A DNA stretch of 64,000 bases, taken from NCBI RefSeq assembly GCF_000020685.1, contig NC_012526.1, positions 2,744,001 to 2,808,000 on the forward strand, read 5' to 3'. This DNA comes from Deinococcus deserti VCD115 (lineage in GTDB: Bacteria > Deinococcota > Deinococci > Deinococcales > Deinococcaceae). Under the pieces are notes generated by a model. It was not told the origin of the DNA. It did no database searches and saw only the letters and a program-made list of their open reading frames with translations. Shown piece after piece: positions 43,676 to 55,423 of this stretch. The position numbers and the translations under genes are program-made. Within the stretch, counting starts at the first letter, position 1; the number at the start of each line of letters is the position of its first letter.

Positions 43676-43682
43676 ACGTAAA

Positions 43683-43712
43683 AGTATAGCATAGATTATG
43701 CTAAAAACATAA
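43683..43712 (-). promoter_or_regulatory. RDRM (DdrO operator) and promoter of ddrC
   Basis: TTATGctaaaaaCATAA at 43696-43712 matches the 17-bp radiation/desiccation response motif plan TTATGtcattgaCATAA in both 5-bp arms. A second overlapping dyad AGCATA-gat-TATGCT lies at 43689-43703. The -10 box TATACT occupies 43688-43683 on the minus strand. DdrO bound here would block RNA polymerase until cleaved by IrrE/PprI after damage (known mechanism). Confidence 0.88.
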
Positions 43713-44037
43713 TCTCGAGGCAAGAATCGAAAGACTGTTTTCGCGCTGCCAGCCTTGCTTCAGAGGCTGCTCAACGCTGTGGCGAAGTCATGCTCCTCTC
43801 CGTTTTACGCTCTACAGACAGTTCCGGTAAGGAAGGTCAGATTGACAGCCAGGCCTGAACCGGAAGATTCCCTTGAGTGCAGCAGCCAGCAGTCTCAGCC
43901 TCCGCACGACTGGACCTTTCCCATGCTCTGCCATCAGCGCACTCTCCAATTTCAGACCAGGCCTGAAGGTTCTGACGGGCCCGTGCCTTTTTCCTGCTCA
44001 TCCCCTGCCCACCCAGGTGAGCTATGCTTTTTCTTCT

Positions 44038-44112
44038 ATGGCCCGGGCTGTCACCGTGACGGCGGGCATCGGCGCGTTCGCCCCTGACGCCGGGGTAGTC
44101 GCGACACCGTAA
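44038..44112 (+). CDS. Possible 24-codon leader ORF upstream of der
   Basis: ATG 44038 follows a -10-like TATGCT (44023-44028) by 9 nt and opens a 24-codon frame rich in Ala, Gly and Val ending at 44112. The Shine-Dalgarno of the next small ORF begins directly after its stop. No homology was recognised. The preceding 43713-44022 holds nothing I can support. Confidence 0.25.
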   Translation: MARAVTVTAGIGAFAPDAGVVATP

Positions 44113-44125
44113 AGGAGCGTCTTTC

Positions 44126-44243
44126 ATGCACCTAGACTTCCGTCTACCGGCCCACGTGTGCCGGGTGCGCCTTCAGGCTTCTGTCTGGGCGCCGCCTCTT
44201 TCACCCGACCTGCTCGCCACCCTGACGGGTGTGGAGGCTTCTC

Positions 44244-44251
<8 letters not shown>
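44126..44251 (+). CDS. 41-codon ORF overlapping the start of der
   Basis: ATG 44126 has a strong AAAGGAG 8 nt upstream. The frame (MHLDFRLPAHVCRVRLQASV and 21 more residues) ends in TAA at 44249-44251, overlapping the der ATG at 44244 by 8 nt. This arrangement suits translational coupling or a leader peptide that sets der expression. No known peptide was recognised. Confidence 0.45.
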
Positions 44252-45569
<1,318 letters not shown>

Positions 45570-45595
45570 ACTGCAGCTGGCCACTGAGTACTGAG

Positions 45596-46168
45596 TTGCA
45601 GCTGGCCCAGGCTGAGGGAATAAGCGAGTTCCTGAGCCTTCCGGTTCCACCTGATGACGGCGCCTGCGCGCATCTGGCTGGCCTTTTCCTCCCGTCCGTG
45701 CCCCTGGCAGGAACCGATGGCCTTAACCACGACCTCTCCGCCTTGCCGGGGAGGTCGGTTCTGTGTGTATCCGCGCATGGCGCGTCCTGGCGTCCCCATG
45801 CCGGACGACCGGGACCTGATTCTCGGAGCCTGGGGGTGTTCGCCGCAGTCTTTGTGCCTTCCGGGACATCACGCCGAGTTGCAGGCTGCTGGAGCGCGGG
45901 GCTTTGGCCTGAGCGTCCAGAACACGGCAGAGCAGCAGGAGGCCGCTGCGCGGCTGCACCTCCCCTTCCCGCTCCACTCGGATACAGAGAGGCTCTCTCC
46001 GCCGAATTTCCGGCTGCCAACCTTCGAAGCCGGTGGAAGCACGCTGCTGCGCCGCGTCACCCTGATCCTGCGTGGCGGTACGGTAGAATATGTGTTCTCT
46101 CCGGTGTTTCCCCGGACCGCAATGCAGCAGAGGTGCTGACGTGCCCTGGAGCCCATCGACACTCCTGA
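45596..46168 (+). pseudogene. Peroxiredoxin-like gene broken by two frameshifts
   Basis: Three consecutive pieces of one AhpC/TSA-type protein lie in two frames. Piece 1 (to about 45760) reads LPVPPDDGACAHLAGLFLPS and DGLNHDLSALPGRSVL. Piece 2, in the +1 frame from about 45765, reads CVYPRMARPGVPMPDD, ILGAWGCSPQSLC, RGFGLSVQNTAEQQEAA and LPTFEAGGSTLL. Piece 3, back in the first frame after 46110, reads PDRNAAEVLTCPGAH and stops at 46166-46168. One extra base in CTGTGTGTAT (45761-45770) and one missing C in a C-run (46110-46113) would explain it. A TTG at 45596 could be the start. Either a decayed gene or two sequence errors. Confidence 0.75.
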
Positions 46169-46177
46169 AGCACAACG

Positions 46178-46212
46178 GATGGCGGGCCCTATGCAGGCCC
46201 GCCATCTTCTTT
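46178..46212 (+). terminator. Intrinsic terminator
   Basis: GATGGCGGGCC (46178-46188) pairs with GGCCCGCCATC (46196-46206), loop 7 nt, followed by TTCTTTT. It ends transcription from der and the peroxiredoxin locus. Confidence 0.8.
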
Positions 46213-46222
46213 TGATTCGCTG

Positions 46223-48016
46223 TTACGGCTGGTAGGTCTTGAGCCCACCGCTGTACCCCGGCAGGGTCCGGGTGCGGTAAAACACCAGGCTGATCGGGAG
46301 GTTGCTTCCGCTGGAGGGCACGAAATCGATCTTCAGACGGTCAGACTGCGCGCGCCACAGCAGCACCGGATGTTCCGGCTGCAGAGCATTACCTGTGCGC
46401 GGCAACTTGATGGTCTGGTTGATCGGACCGTCCTGCACATTCATGGCGCCGCGGTACAGACCACCCCGCGGGCTCAGCGCCACGGCGGTCCCGCTAGCAC
46501 CATTGACCTCCAGGTCGTACAGCACACCGTAATTCCCGGCCAGCCGCACAGCCTGACGGGTCAGGGCGTCAACGCCAATAATTGCCGGGTCCATTTGTCC
46601 GTCCCCAATGACGATCCGGGTGGGCAGGGCTCCCAGATTTACGCGCAGGCTGCGCACCGCCCCGGGAAAGGTACCGCGCACGTGACGTCCGTCCGGCTGC
46701 AGGTAGGGCAGTTGCTGGGCGACCTGCGCCGTGGGGGGAAGGCTCGCCTCCAGCATCAGGAAGGTCAGCTCCACGCGGCCCGAGGCATTGATGTCCTGCA
46801 TGATGTTCACGCCGCTGCCGGGGTTCAGGGTTGGGCTGGCATACACCGCTGCCGTCTGTCCCGGCGCCAGGCTCAGCGTGGCACCACCGAGACTGGCAAA
46901 GTACTCCAGCAGCGTGACCTGGCCCAGCAGACCCTCGATACGGGTGGGGGCGGTTTCACCCTGACGTTCGGTGCGAACCTCGACCTCGCTGCTTTCGAGG
47001 TTGCGCGCCAGGATATACAGCCGCGCCGGGCGGCCCAGCCCGTTCATGTGGTAGGCCAGCAGGCGCGCGCGGCCTGAGAGGCTGTCCTGATACAGCACGC
47101 CGCTCTGGCTGGGCACCTCGGGACTGTCACTGAACAGCAGCGGATAGTTTGGCCCCTGAACGACCATAGGGGTGGCGGCCGGGTACGTCAGCACCTGGGA
47201 GTCAGGAAAAGCGTCACCTGGCTGCGCGTACTTGAGTCCGTAGGTCAGTGGGGTGTCGATTGGTGTGCCTTCCACCCGGATGGTGCGGGTAAACGGCTGG
47301 CTCTGCAGCCCACGGCTGTTGGTCACCGTCAGGCTGACGGTATAGGTGCCCGGCTGGAAGAACACGTCCTGGCGGCCAGTCCAGCGGCGTCCTGTGATGT
47401 CGGCGCCGTCCGGGTCATAGGGGTAGTCGGTATAGATCACCCGCTCGCCGGGGGCATAAACGCTCTTGTCGGTCGAAAAGCGGGCCTGGGGAGCCAGTGG
47501 GTTGCCCCCTTCGCGCAGCGCGGTCAGGGTCATGGTGCGCCCCGAGTCGTCGGCGGCACTCAGGTTGGCGTTGAGGGCGTCGGCCAGCGAGCGCACGCTG
47601 ACGTACAGCACGCCACCGACTGTGGCCGCGTTGCCGGCAGGCTGCGGAACCCCAGCCAGCGACACCTGATGGCGGCTGGTGTCCACGCTCAGGCGGCCCA
47701 GCTGTGTCTGCCCGTTGCCGGTGGTGAGCGGCTGGCCCAGCAGCGCGGCCGTTTCGCGCAGCGGAAGCATGCTCCGCCCGCCCACATTGCGCGGGACGTT
47801 CTGCAGGCGCACCGTCTCGCCGTTGATGTAGGCCGTGGCCTGATCCACCGTGAAAGTCAACTGTACTGAACCCACCGAGGCTACTGCGGCTTGGGCACGC
47901 AGCACAGGGGTGCCAGTCAGCGGAGCGCCCAGCAGGGCGAGGATCAGCAGACCACGGGCAGAGGTTCGTCGGCGGGTCCGGAGGTGAAGGTTGGAAACAA
48001 AGCGCGAAAACGACAT
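46223..48016 (-). CDS. Secreted protein with copper-amine-oxidase-N-like domain
   Basis: The 597-residue protein has a basic N-terminus and Sec-type hydrophobic stretch (RGLLILALLGAPLTGTPVLR) ending near AQAA. Next is a Cu-amine-oxidase N-terminal-type domain (AYINGETVRLQNVPRNVGGR, SMLPLRETAALLGQ), then a PKD/Ig-like part (VYAPGERVIYTDYPYDPDGA, GTYTVSLTVTNSRG), and a long beta-rich C-terminal region of unknown type. The first domain is common in envelope and S-layer proteins and does not itself imply amine oxidation. An extracellular or cell-surface structural role is likely. Confidence 0.72.
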   Translation of the reverse strand: MSFSRFVSNLHLRTRRRTSARGLLILALLGAPLTGTPVLRAQAAVASVGSVQLTFTVDQATAYINGETVRLQNVPRNVGGRSMLPLRETAALLGQPLTTGNGQTQLGRLSVDTSRHQVSLAGVPQPAGNAATVGGVLYVSVRSLADALNANLSAADDSGRTMTLTALREGGNPLAPQARFSTDKSVYAPGERVIYTDYPYDPDGADITGRRWTGRQDVFFQPGTYTVSLTVTNSRGLQSQPFTRTIRVEGTPIDTPLTYGLKYAQPGDAFPDSQVLTYPAATPMVVQGPNYPLLFSDSPEVPSQSGVLYQDSLSGRARLLAYHMNGLGRPARLYILARNLESSEVEVRTERQGETAPTRIEGLLGQVTLLEYFASLGGATLSLAPGQTAAVYASPTLNPGSGVNIMQDINASGRVELTFLMLEASLPPTAQVAQQLPYLQPDGRHVRGTFPGAVRSLRVNLGALPTRIVIGDGQMDPAIIGVDALTRQAVRLAGNYGVLYDLEVNGASGTAVALSPRGGLYRGAMNVQDGPINQTIKLPRTGNALQPEHPVLLWRAQSDRLKIDFVPSSGSNLPISLVFYRTRTLPGYSGGLKTYQP

Positions 48017-48208
48017 CCGCCGAGTATGCCCGTTGAGTCTGATTGATGTCTTCCAGAACCACTTCGTTTTCCGGCCTTCTGCGAAACCGTGAAGAGTACA
48101 TCAGGAACATGAGGAGCCGAGATCAGTGAGATTGGTGAAGACCATCCTCTTTGTGGGCTGTGGCGTAGCTCTAGACTGGAGCATGTCCGTGACCAAGGAG
48201 CGCCGCCT

Positions 48209-50089
<1,881 letters not shown>

Positions 50090-50337
50090 TCCGGACCGGC
50101 GTGAAACAAAGAGACAGGGCTCTCTGAGAGCGGGAAAGGGTGAACCCGGCGTATATGTACGTCAAACCTGCTGCCTACAGCACGTGATCAACACTCGTTA
50201 GGAGCTGGCGTGCAGCTATCCCGTGGGACAAGCCGTGCGCATCTGACCCTGCAGGCACGTGGCGCCGCAATACCCTGTGGTGGAAAAGCATCTGGATGAG
50301 GCTGTCCACGGTGGAAACGGAGAAGATCGTCCGGAAA

Positions 50338-50675
50338 TTACTCCAGCTTCCCTGGCAGCAGCCGGCGCAGGTGCAGCAGGTGTGCCCCATGCCACTCGGT
50401 GGGGTCGTCCATGTAAGGCTGGATGCCGTCTACATACCCCAGTGCCCGCAGCAGTTCAGCGGCCCGCAGCGCATCTGCATGCAGGGACCGCAATTTCGCA
50501 GGGGAAGCGTAACCGGTCCAGCTCTGGAGATAGGCTTCTATGGCGCAGCCTCCAGCACATTTTCACCGTAGTAGGTCGTGTGCCCGACGGTCAGGCTAAG
50601 GCGGGCGAAGTGCTTTCCGTCCGGGTGCAGACACAGATGAAGGCAGGTCTGGCGCCGGGTCATGTCGTTCAGCAT
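50338..50675 (-). pseudogene. Small protein gene interrupted by one frameshift (unknown function)
   Basis: Reading down from ATG 50675 (or 50663) the frame gives MTRRQTCLHLCLHPDGKHFA and GHTTYYGENVLEAAP and then stops at 50538. In the next frame, open only from 50562 and without its own start codon, reading continues IEAYLQSWTGYASPAKLRSL, AAELLRALGYVDGIQPYMDD and HLLHLRRLLPGKLE to a stop at 50338. One missing base near 50540-50550 would join them into a protein of about 110 residues. No family was recognised. The 50090-50337 stretch between ftsH and this locus shows no further feature. Confidence 0.55.
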
Positions 50676-50733
50676 GTCAGGCGGAGTGAGCGGCTCGCAT
50701 CGGCCAGCTGGCGGGGGCGGCACAATAGGCAAC

Positions 50734-50976
50734 ATGGACCGTGAACTGAATTTCGCGCGCGAGATCTTGGGAGAGCGCTCCTACCGCGACGTACCTGAAG
50801 GTGAAGTCCTGCGCGAGGCCGAGCGCCTGCTCGCAGGCTGGATGGCCGGTGAGCTGCGCATGGAACGGCCAAAACTCTACGACCATTACGCTCTGCTGCT
50901 GCTCGCTCTGCTGCGCCGCAACCGCGAACTGGAAGCCCGCATCTCAGCGCTGGAAGCGCAGGTGGCCCAGCCGTGA
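50734..50976 (+). CDS. Small conserved-looking protein upstream of trpF
   Basis: The 80-residue, helix-rich, charged protein contains [40 protein letters not shown] and a C-terminal coiled-coil-like [21 protein letters not shown] lies 7 nt before the ATG, suggesting a leaderless transcript. Its stop overlaps the trpF GTG start by 4 nt. Function unknown. Confidence 0.7.
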   Translation: MDRELNFAREILGERSYRDVPEGEVLREAERLLAGWMAGELRMERPKLYDHYALLLLALLRRNRELEARISALEAQVAQP

Positions 50977-51596
50977 AGGTCAAGGTGTGCGGCACCACCA
51001 GCGTACGCGACGCCGTGCTCAGCGCTGAGGCTGGAGCCGACGCCCTGGGATTTATCTTTGCGCCAGTCAGCCGCCGGCTGGTCACGGCTCAGGTCGCCCG
51101 GGAGGCTGGGCTCAGCGTTGGCCCCGCCGTGGCAAGGGTCGGCGTCTTCCTGAATCAAGGCCTGGACGAGGTTCTGCGTCTTTCGGAAGCTGCGCGGGTC
51201 TCGGCGGTGCAGATTCATGGCCCGGTGTCAAGTCTTTACCTGGAGCATCTGGCTGCGTATTATCCCGTTCTGCGTGTGTTGCGCCCCGCCGATCTGGCGG
51301 CAGCGCAGGACGTGTGGAGAGGCCCGGGCCAAGTGACCTTGATGCTGGATGCGCCGGAGCCTGGGGGCGGCCAGCCTCTGGACTGGGCTGGGCTGCGCCC
51401 GGAATTTCCGGTCGGTGCATGGCTGGCCGGTGGCCTGGGACCCCAAAATGTGGCGCAGGCTGTCCAGGTTCTGCGCCCCGCCGGGGTGGACGCTGTCAGC
51501 CGCCTGGAAGTACAGCCTGGAGTCAAGGATCCGGAAGCCGTGCGGGCCTTTGTGAGAGCGGCAAAACAGGCAATTGGCCAAAGTTATCCACAGTGA
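50973..51596 (+). CDS. trpF: Phosphoribosylanthranilate isomerase
   Basis: The 207-residue TIM-barrel protein begins [20 protein letters not shown] (catalytic Cys in KVCG) and has [21 protein letters not shown], the region [18 protein letters not shown] with the catalytic Asp, and [14 protein letters not shown] plus [16 protein letters not shown] for phosphate binding. The more common SSGVE is SRLEV here. It performs step 3 of tryptophan synthesis. No other trp gene is close. The last codons contain the first DnaA box. Confidence 0.93.
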   Translation: MKVKVCGTTSVRDAVLSAEAGADALGFIFAPVSRRLVTAQVAREAGLSVGPAVARVGVFLNQGLDEVLRLSEAARVSAVQIHGPVSSLYLEHLAAYYPVLRVLRPADLAAAQDVWRGPGQVTLMLDAPEPGGGQPLDWAGLRPEFPVGAWLAGGLGPQNVAQAVQVLRPAGVDAVSRLEVQPGVKDPEAVRAFVRAAKQAIGQSYPQ

Positions 51597-51752
51597 AACG
51601 CCTTCCTGTGGATAACTTTCCCGGGATTGGAGCAGCTGCGCAAAGCTCGCTTCCACGACGTTCCACACAGAGTTTCTCTTTGTGATTCCCTGGCGTCACA
51701 GACACCTTATCCACAGCTTGTCCACAAGCCCTGTGGATAACTCTGTGGATAA
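51584..51752. other. DnaA-box cluster, candidate replication origin (oriC)
   Basis: Five perfect TTATCCACA boxes lie at 51584-51592 (+), 51607-51615 (-), 51707-51715 (+), 51732-51740 (-) and 51744-51752 (-). A sixth, TTGTCCACA, is at 51718-51726 (+). Six boxes in 169 bp is far above chance. The flanking DNA is only mildly AT-rich (TAACTTTTAAC at 51750-51760), and no clear unwinding element was seen. Neither dnaA nor dnaN is adjacent. The rest of the gap to 51899 shows nothing else. Confidence 0.75.
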
Positions 51753-51899
51753 CTTTTAACTCCGGTCGCGGCTTATCGTGGTGCTGCAGGCGCCCTGGTT
51801 GTTGGCACGGCAGCCGTACAAATCGGGAAAATCATACGGCATTTCAGCTGCTTTTTTGTGACCGAAGCCCCAGGTGGAGAGCTGCCGTATGCAGTCATT

Positions 51900-52754
51900 T
51901 CAAAATTCTGCAGTTCCGGGAAGTCCCATCCAGGTTTTCAGCCACTGTCCACCATGCACCACATGGAGGGGACCCCTCACGTCCGTCCACGAGGCCGCCA
52001 GAGGCACCCTTGCCAGGGTATGGGCCTTGATCAGCAGATTTTCCATATTGCCGTGATCGCTGCTCAGAACCACTTCTGCCCCGCTGGACAGCAGCCCTTC
52101 AATCAGGGCGTCGACCCGGCATAGATAGGTCCGGGCAGCCCGCATCACCTCAACAGGAGTGGGGTCGCGGCCTGCATGTCCCAGCAGGTCACTGAACCAC
52201 AGGTCAAGAATCAGCAGATCCCAGGCACGGGCTGCGCCTCCCAGGGCTGTGCCCAGCGCTGAAACGTCAGAAAGGCTCATGGTGTGTGCCAGCCAGGGCG
52301 CGCGGTAGTCCAGGCCCAAGGAGGCCGGCACCAGCGGCAGGCCAGGTGGGTTCAGCGGCAGCCTTGCGGCCTGAATTGAAAAGGGAAAGCATCCCAGACG
52401 CGAACGGCGGCGCTGCGCCTCAAAAAACGCCGGAGCATAGTGGTTGGCCAGCGCCACGCGCGCTCCGGCCTGAACCAGTTGCACGGGCAGGCTGTGCTGG
52501 GCCAGCAGGCGCTGCAAGGTCGGCCCAGGGTGAGGCCCGAAGTGCTCGCCCATGACCCTCACCGCATCCTGGCCGGTCAGCCAGCAGCTCTGCCCTGTCC
52601 CGGACTGGGGCTGGCCCGGCACGCCAAGAGTGGCGTCCAGTGCCGCGCCACGGTCTACCAGAGGGCGCAGGGTCGGCAGTGCCTGCTCCCAGGCGCTGCC
52701 GCCCGGAGCGTCCAGGGGGTGGCCCACGCCGTCCAGCGCGATCCATACCTTCAC
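51900..52754 (-). CDS. Alkaline-phosphatase-superfamily metalloenzyme
   Basis: The 284-residue protein starts [18 protein letters not shown] and shows the nucleophile region [20 protein letters not shown] and the metal-binding [14 protein letters not shown], as in phosphopentomutase/phosphoglycerate-mutase-like metalloenzymes. It is shorter than those and lacks their insertions, so it may be a phosphodiesterase or phosphomutase of unknown substrate. A His in LHVVHGGQ could be another ligand. Confidence 0.75.
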   Translation of the reverse strand: MKVWIALDGVGHPLDAPGGSAWEQALPTLRPLVDRGAALDATLGVPGQPQSGTGQSCWLTGQDAVRVMGEHFGPHPGPTLQRLLAQHSLPVQLVQAGARVALANHYAPAFFEAQRRRSRLGCFPFSIQAARLPLNPPGLPLVPASLGLDYRAPWLAHTMSLSDVSALGTALGGAARAWDLLILDLWFSDLLGHAGRDPTPVEVMRAARTYLCRVDALIEGLLSSGAEVVLSSDHGNMENLLIKAHTLARVPLAASWTDVRGPLHVVHGGQWLKTWMGLPGTAEF

Positions 52755-52799
52755 CCGCTCGTCCTCGCCGCAAGCCTCACGGCCGCAGCATAGCGGTGC

Positions 52800-53149
52800 T
52801 CAGTGAGGCCGCCAGGCAAGCACGTCCACATGTGTGCCATCAGGGTCACCGCTGGCGCAGCGCTGTCCCCAGGGTGCATCGAAAGGCTCAGTGATCACGT
52901 GGTATCTGGCGTCCCCAACCCGGCGGACGACCTCATCAACTTCAGCCGCATCATCGGTCTGCACCACCACGCCGATTCGGCCACCAGAGAAAGTAAGCAC
53001 CAGGAGGGATTGACCTGACGCAGCAGAACCTAGGCTTTCCAGGCAATCCACAGGCCACCGACCTCAACCCTCCTATGGTCCTGCGTGGGGTCGGCGCACA
53101 AGGAGACATGAAGCCCCTACATGAGGTCAAAGTCCAGCGCTGCCGACAT
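52800..53149 (-). pseudogene. VOC/glyoxalase-fold gene remnant
   Basis: An open frame from 53051 gives 83 residues ending in the VOC C-terminal pattern VVVQTDDAAEVDEVVRRVGD, ITEPFDAPWGQRCASGDPDG and THVDVLAW. The upstream half is broken: ATG 53149 reads MSAALDFDLM, then a stop, and the same frame continues with VEVGGLWIAWKA before another stop. Reading frames of the two halves differ. A truncated, decayed glyoxalase/dioxygenase-type protein is the simplest view. Confidence 0.45.
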
Positions 53150-53282
53150 CTCTGAGACGACAAAGCCTGCGTGGCTCAACCGCATCTTCTGACTTCACGG
53201 ACCGCAGCTGCCAGCTGCAGCTGGCAGGTGGAGACCCAGACCGCCTGGACCTGATTCCACGCCACCTGACCACCACGCCCGC

Positions 53283-55277
53283 TTATACCTGCGCCGCGCG
53301 GCGTTCCTCAATGACCTTTCTGGCCAGATGTTCGGGAACCTCCTGGTAGCCGAATGGCTTGACCGAGTAGGCGCCCCGGTCACCGGTCATGCTGCGCAGG
53401 TCAGCGTTGTAGGTCTGCAGTTCCGACTGCGGCACCACCGCGCTGATGGTAAAGACACTGCCTTCGGGCTCCATCCCCTGCACCCGCGCCCGGCGGGTCT
53501 GCAGGTCACTCATCAGGTCACCGGTAAAGGACGCCGGGGCCCGGACCCGCAGCAGCATGACCGGTTCCAGCAGAACGGGACGGGCCTGCTCCAGGGCGTT
53601 GCGCATGGCCAGCGCCCCTGCCATGCGGAAAGCCAGGTCGCTGCTGTCCACCTCATGGTAGCTGCCGTCCAGCACAGTGACATGCACGTCCTGCACCGGG
53701 AAACCGGCCAGGCTGCCCTTGACCATGGCGTCCTGTACGCCTTTTTCAATGCTGGGCAGGTACTTGCTGGGAATGGCTCCGCCTACCACCGCACTGCTGA
53801 AGAGGTAGCCCTTTCCCGGCTGGATCCGCAGCACACAATCTCCAAACTGGCCGTGCCCCCCCGACTGCTTCTTGTGCCGCCCCTGGGCCTGCGCTGTGGC
53901 ACGTATGGTCTCGCGGTACGGAATCTGCGGTGGGGTGGTGCTCACCTTGACCCCCAGCGCCGCGAGTTTCTCCACAGCGATGGTGGTGTGCATCTCGCCC
54001 ATGCCGCCCAGCAGCATTTCGCCGGTCTGCGGTTCGCGGCTGTAGTTCAGCGTAGGGTCTTCTTCGAGCAGCTTGCCCAGCGCGTCTCCCAGACGGTCCT
54101 CGTCCTGACGCGTCTGCGGGTGCAGGGCCACCGTGTGCACCACGTCCGGCAGTTCCAGCGGATCGTATTCGATCGGGTGCTGCGGATCGGCCAGGGTATC
54201 GCCCGTATGCAGGTCCGGGCTCTTGGTCAGCACGCCGATCATGCCCGCGCTCAGCTCCGGGACCTCCTGCAGCTCCCGCCCGCTGGCCACATACAGGTGG
54301 GCGGGACGCAGCTCGGCGCCCCGGGTCGTGTTGCGCACCGTGTCACCCGCGCGCAGCGTGCCGCTCCAGACCCGGACGTGCGCCACCTTGCCCACATACG
54401 GGTCCATGCTGACGCGCCAGACCCGCGCGCTGAAGGGTGCCTCGGGGGTGGGCGCACGGGTCTGACCGTCTACTCCGGTCACGTCCCCACGTTCGGCCGC
54501 GCTGCGCAGGCCGTGAACCATCAGGTCCAGCAGTTCGTCCAGACCCACCCCGGTGGTGGCGCTGACCGGCAGGGCCGGGTACAGCTGGCCGGCATGCACG
54601 GCCCGGAAAAACGCCGCCCGCAGTTCCTCTGTGCTGATCTCCTCGCCTTCCAGATACCGGTTCATCAGCTCGTCGTCGGATTCGACGATGGCGTCGGTCA
54701 GCACGGTGCGGGCCTCAGCCACGGCGCTGCGCAGCTCGTCCGGCACCTGATCCTCGTCGGACAGCACGTCCACCAGGCCACGGAAATCAGGGCCTTCACC
54801 GTCCGGGAGGTAAGCGGCCACCGTCGGGCCGGGCAGGGTGGCACGCACGTCCGCCAGGGTCGCGGCAAAATGCGCACGCTCCCGGTCCATCTTGCCCAGC
54901 ACCACGATGCGCGGCATGCCGAAGCGGTCGGCGGTGGTCCAGACCCGTTCGGTACCGACCTCGACCCCGCCTGTGGCACTGACCACCACGATCACGTTGT
55001 CAGCCGCACGAATTCCCCCGCGGATCTCACGCACGAAATCCGCGAAGCCCGGCGTGTCCAGCAGGGTGATGCTGGTGTCCCGGTGCTGCAGGCGCAGCAC
55101 GCCGGTACGGATCGAAAAGCCATGCTGGCGCTCTTCTTCACTGTGGTCGCTCTGGGTCGTGCCGTCCTCAACACGGCCGGCACGTGAAATGGCCCCGCTC
55201 CGGTGCAGCAGGGCTTCGCTGAGCGTGGTTTTTCCGGCGCCGGAGTGCGCCGCGAGACTGACAATACGAACGGGCAT
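53283..55277 (-). CDS. Elongation factor G-like GTPase
   Basis: The 664-residue protein has the G domain ([37 protein letters not shown]) followed by domains II-V in EF-G order ([40 protein letters not shown]). It resembles the EF-G-like/EF-G2 proteins found beside canonical EF-G in Thermus-Deinococcus. The base-recognition motif reads GKMD where NKxD is expected. Its role may be ribosome recycling, stress translation or resistance rather than elongation. AGAGGTG 6 nt before ATG 55277 fixes the start. Confidence 0.87.
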   Translation of the reverse strand: MPVRIVSLAAHSGAGKTTLSEALLHRSGAISRAGRVEDGTTQSDHSEEERQHGFSIRTGVLRLQHRDTSITLLDTPGFADFVREIRGGIRAADNVIVVVSATGGVEVGTERVWTTADRFGMPRIVVLGKMDRERAHFAATLADVRATLPGPTVAAYLPDGEGPDFRGLVDVLSDEDQVPDELRSAVAEARTVLTDAIVESDDELMNRYLEGEEISTEELRAAFFRAVHAGQLYPALPVSATTGVGLDELLDLMVHGLRSAAERGDVTGVDGQTRAPTPEAPFSARVWRVSMDPYVGKVAHVRVWSGTLRAGDTVRNTTRGAELRPAHLYVASGRELQEVPELSAGMIGVLTKSPDLHTGDTLADPQHPIEYDPLELPDVVHTVALHPQTRQDEDRLGDALGKLLEEDPTLNYSREPQTGEMLLGGMGEMHTTIAVEKLAALGVKVSTTPPQIPYRETIRATAQAQGRHKKQSGGHGQFGDCVLRIQPGKGYLFSSAVVGGAIPSKYLPSIEKGVQDAMVKGSLAGFPVQDVHVTVLDGSYHEVDSSDLAFRMAGALAMRNALEQARPVLLEPVMLLRVRAPASFTGDLMSDLQTRRARVQGMEPEGSVFTISAVVPQSELQTYNADLRSMTGDRGAYSVKPFGYQEVPEHLARKVIEERRAAQV

Positions 55278-55423
55278 GTGCATCACCTCTGGTCTGGGCA
55301 GTGAGAGGAGAGGGTGGCCGAACGAACGCCTGACCGGGAAAAAGGGGTGCCCTGAAGATACTCCCTTCCCGCCCGGCTGGGCCAGTGAAGACTCAGGGCC
55401 CAATGTGGCAGCATGACGCCAGC

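Noticed and set aside
43755..44087. 110-codon plus-strand frame between ddrC and der
   Set aside because: No motif, no ribosome binding site and low-complexity composition; shorter ORFs with better signals lie downstream.
53328..55187. 619-codon plus-strand frame opposite the EF-G-like gene
   Set aside because: Antisense shadow with no motif; the minus strand encodes a complete EF-G-like protein.
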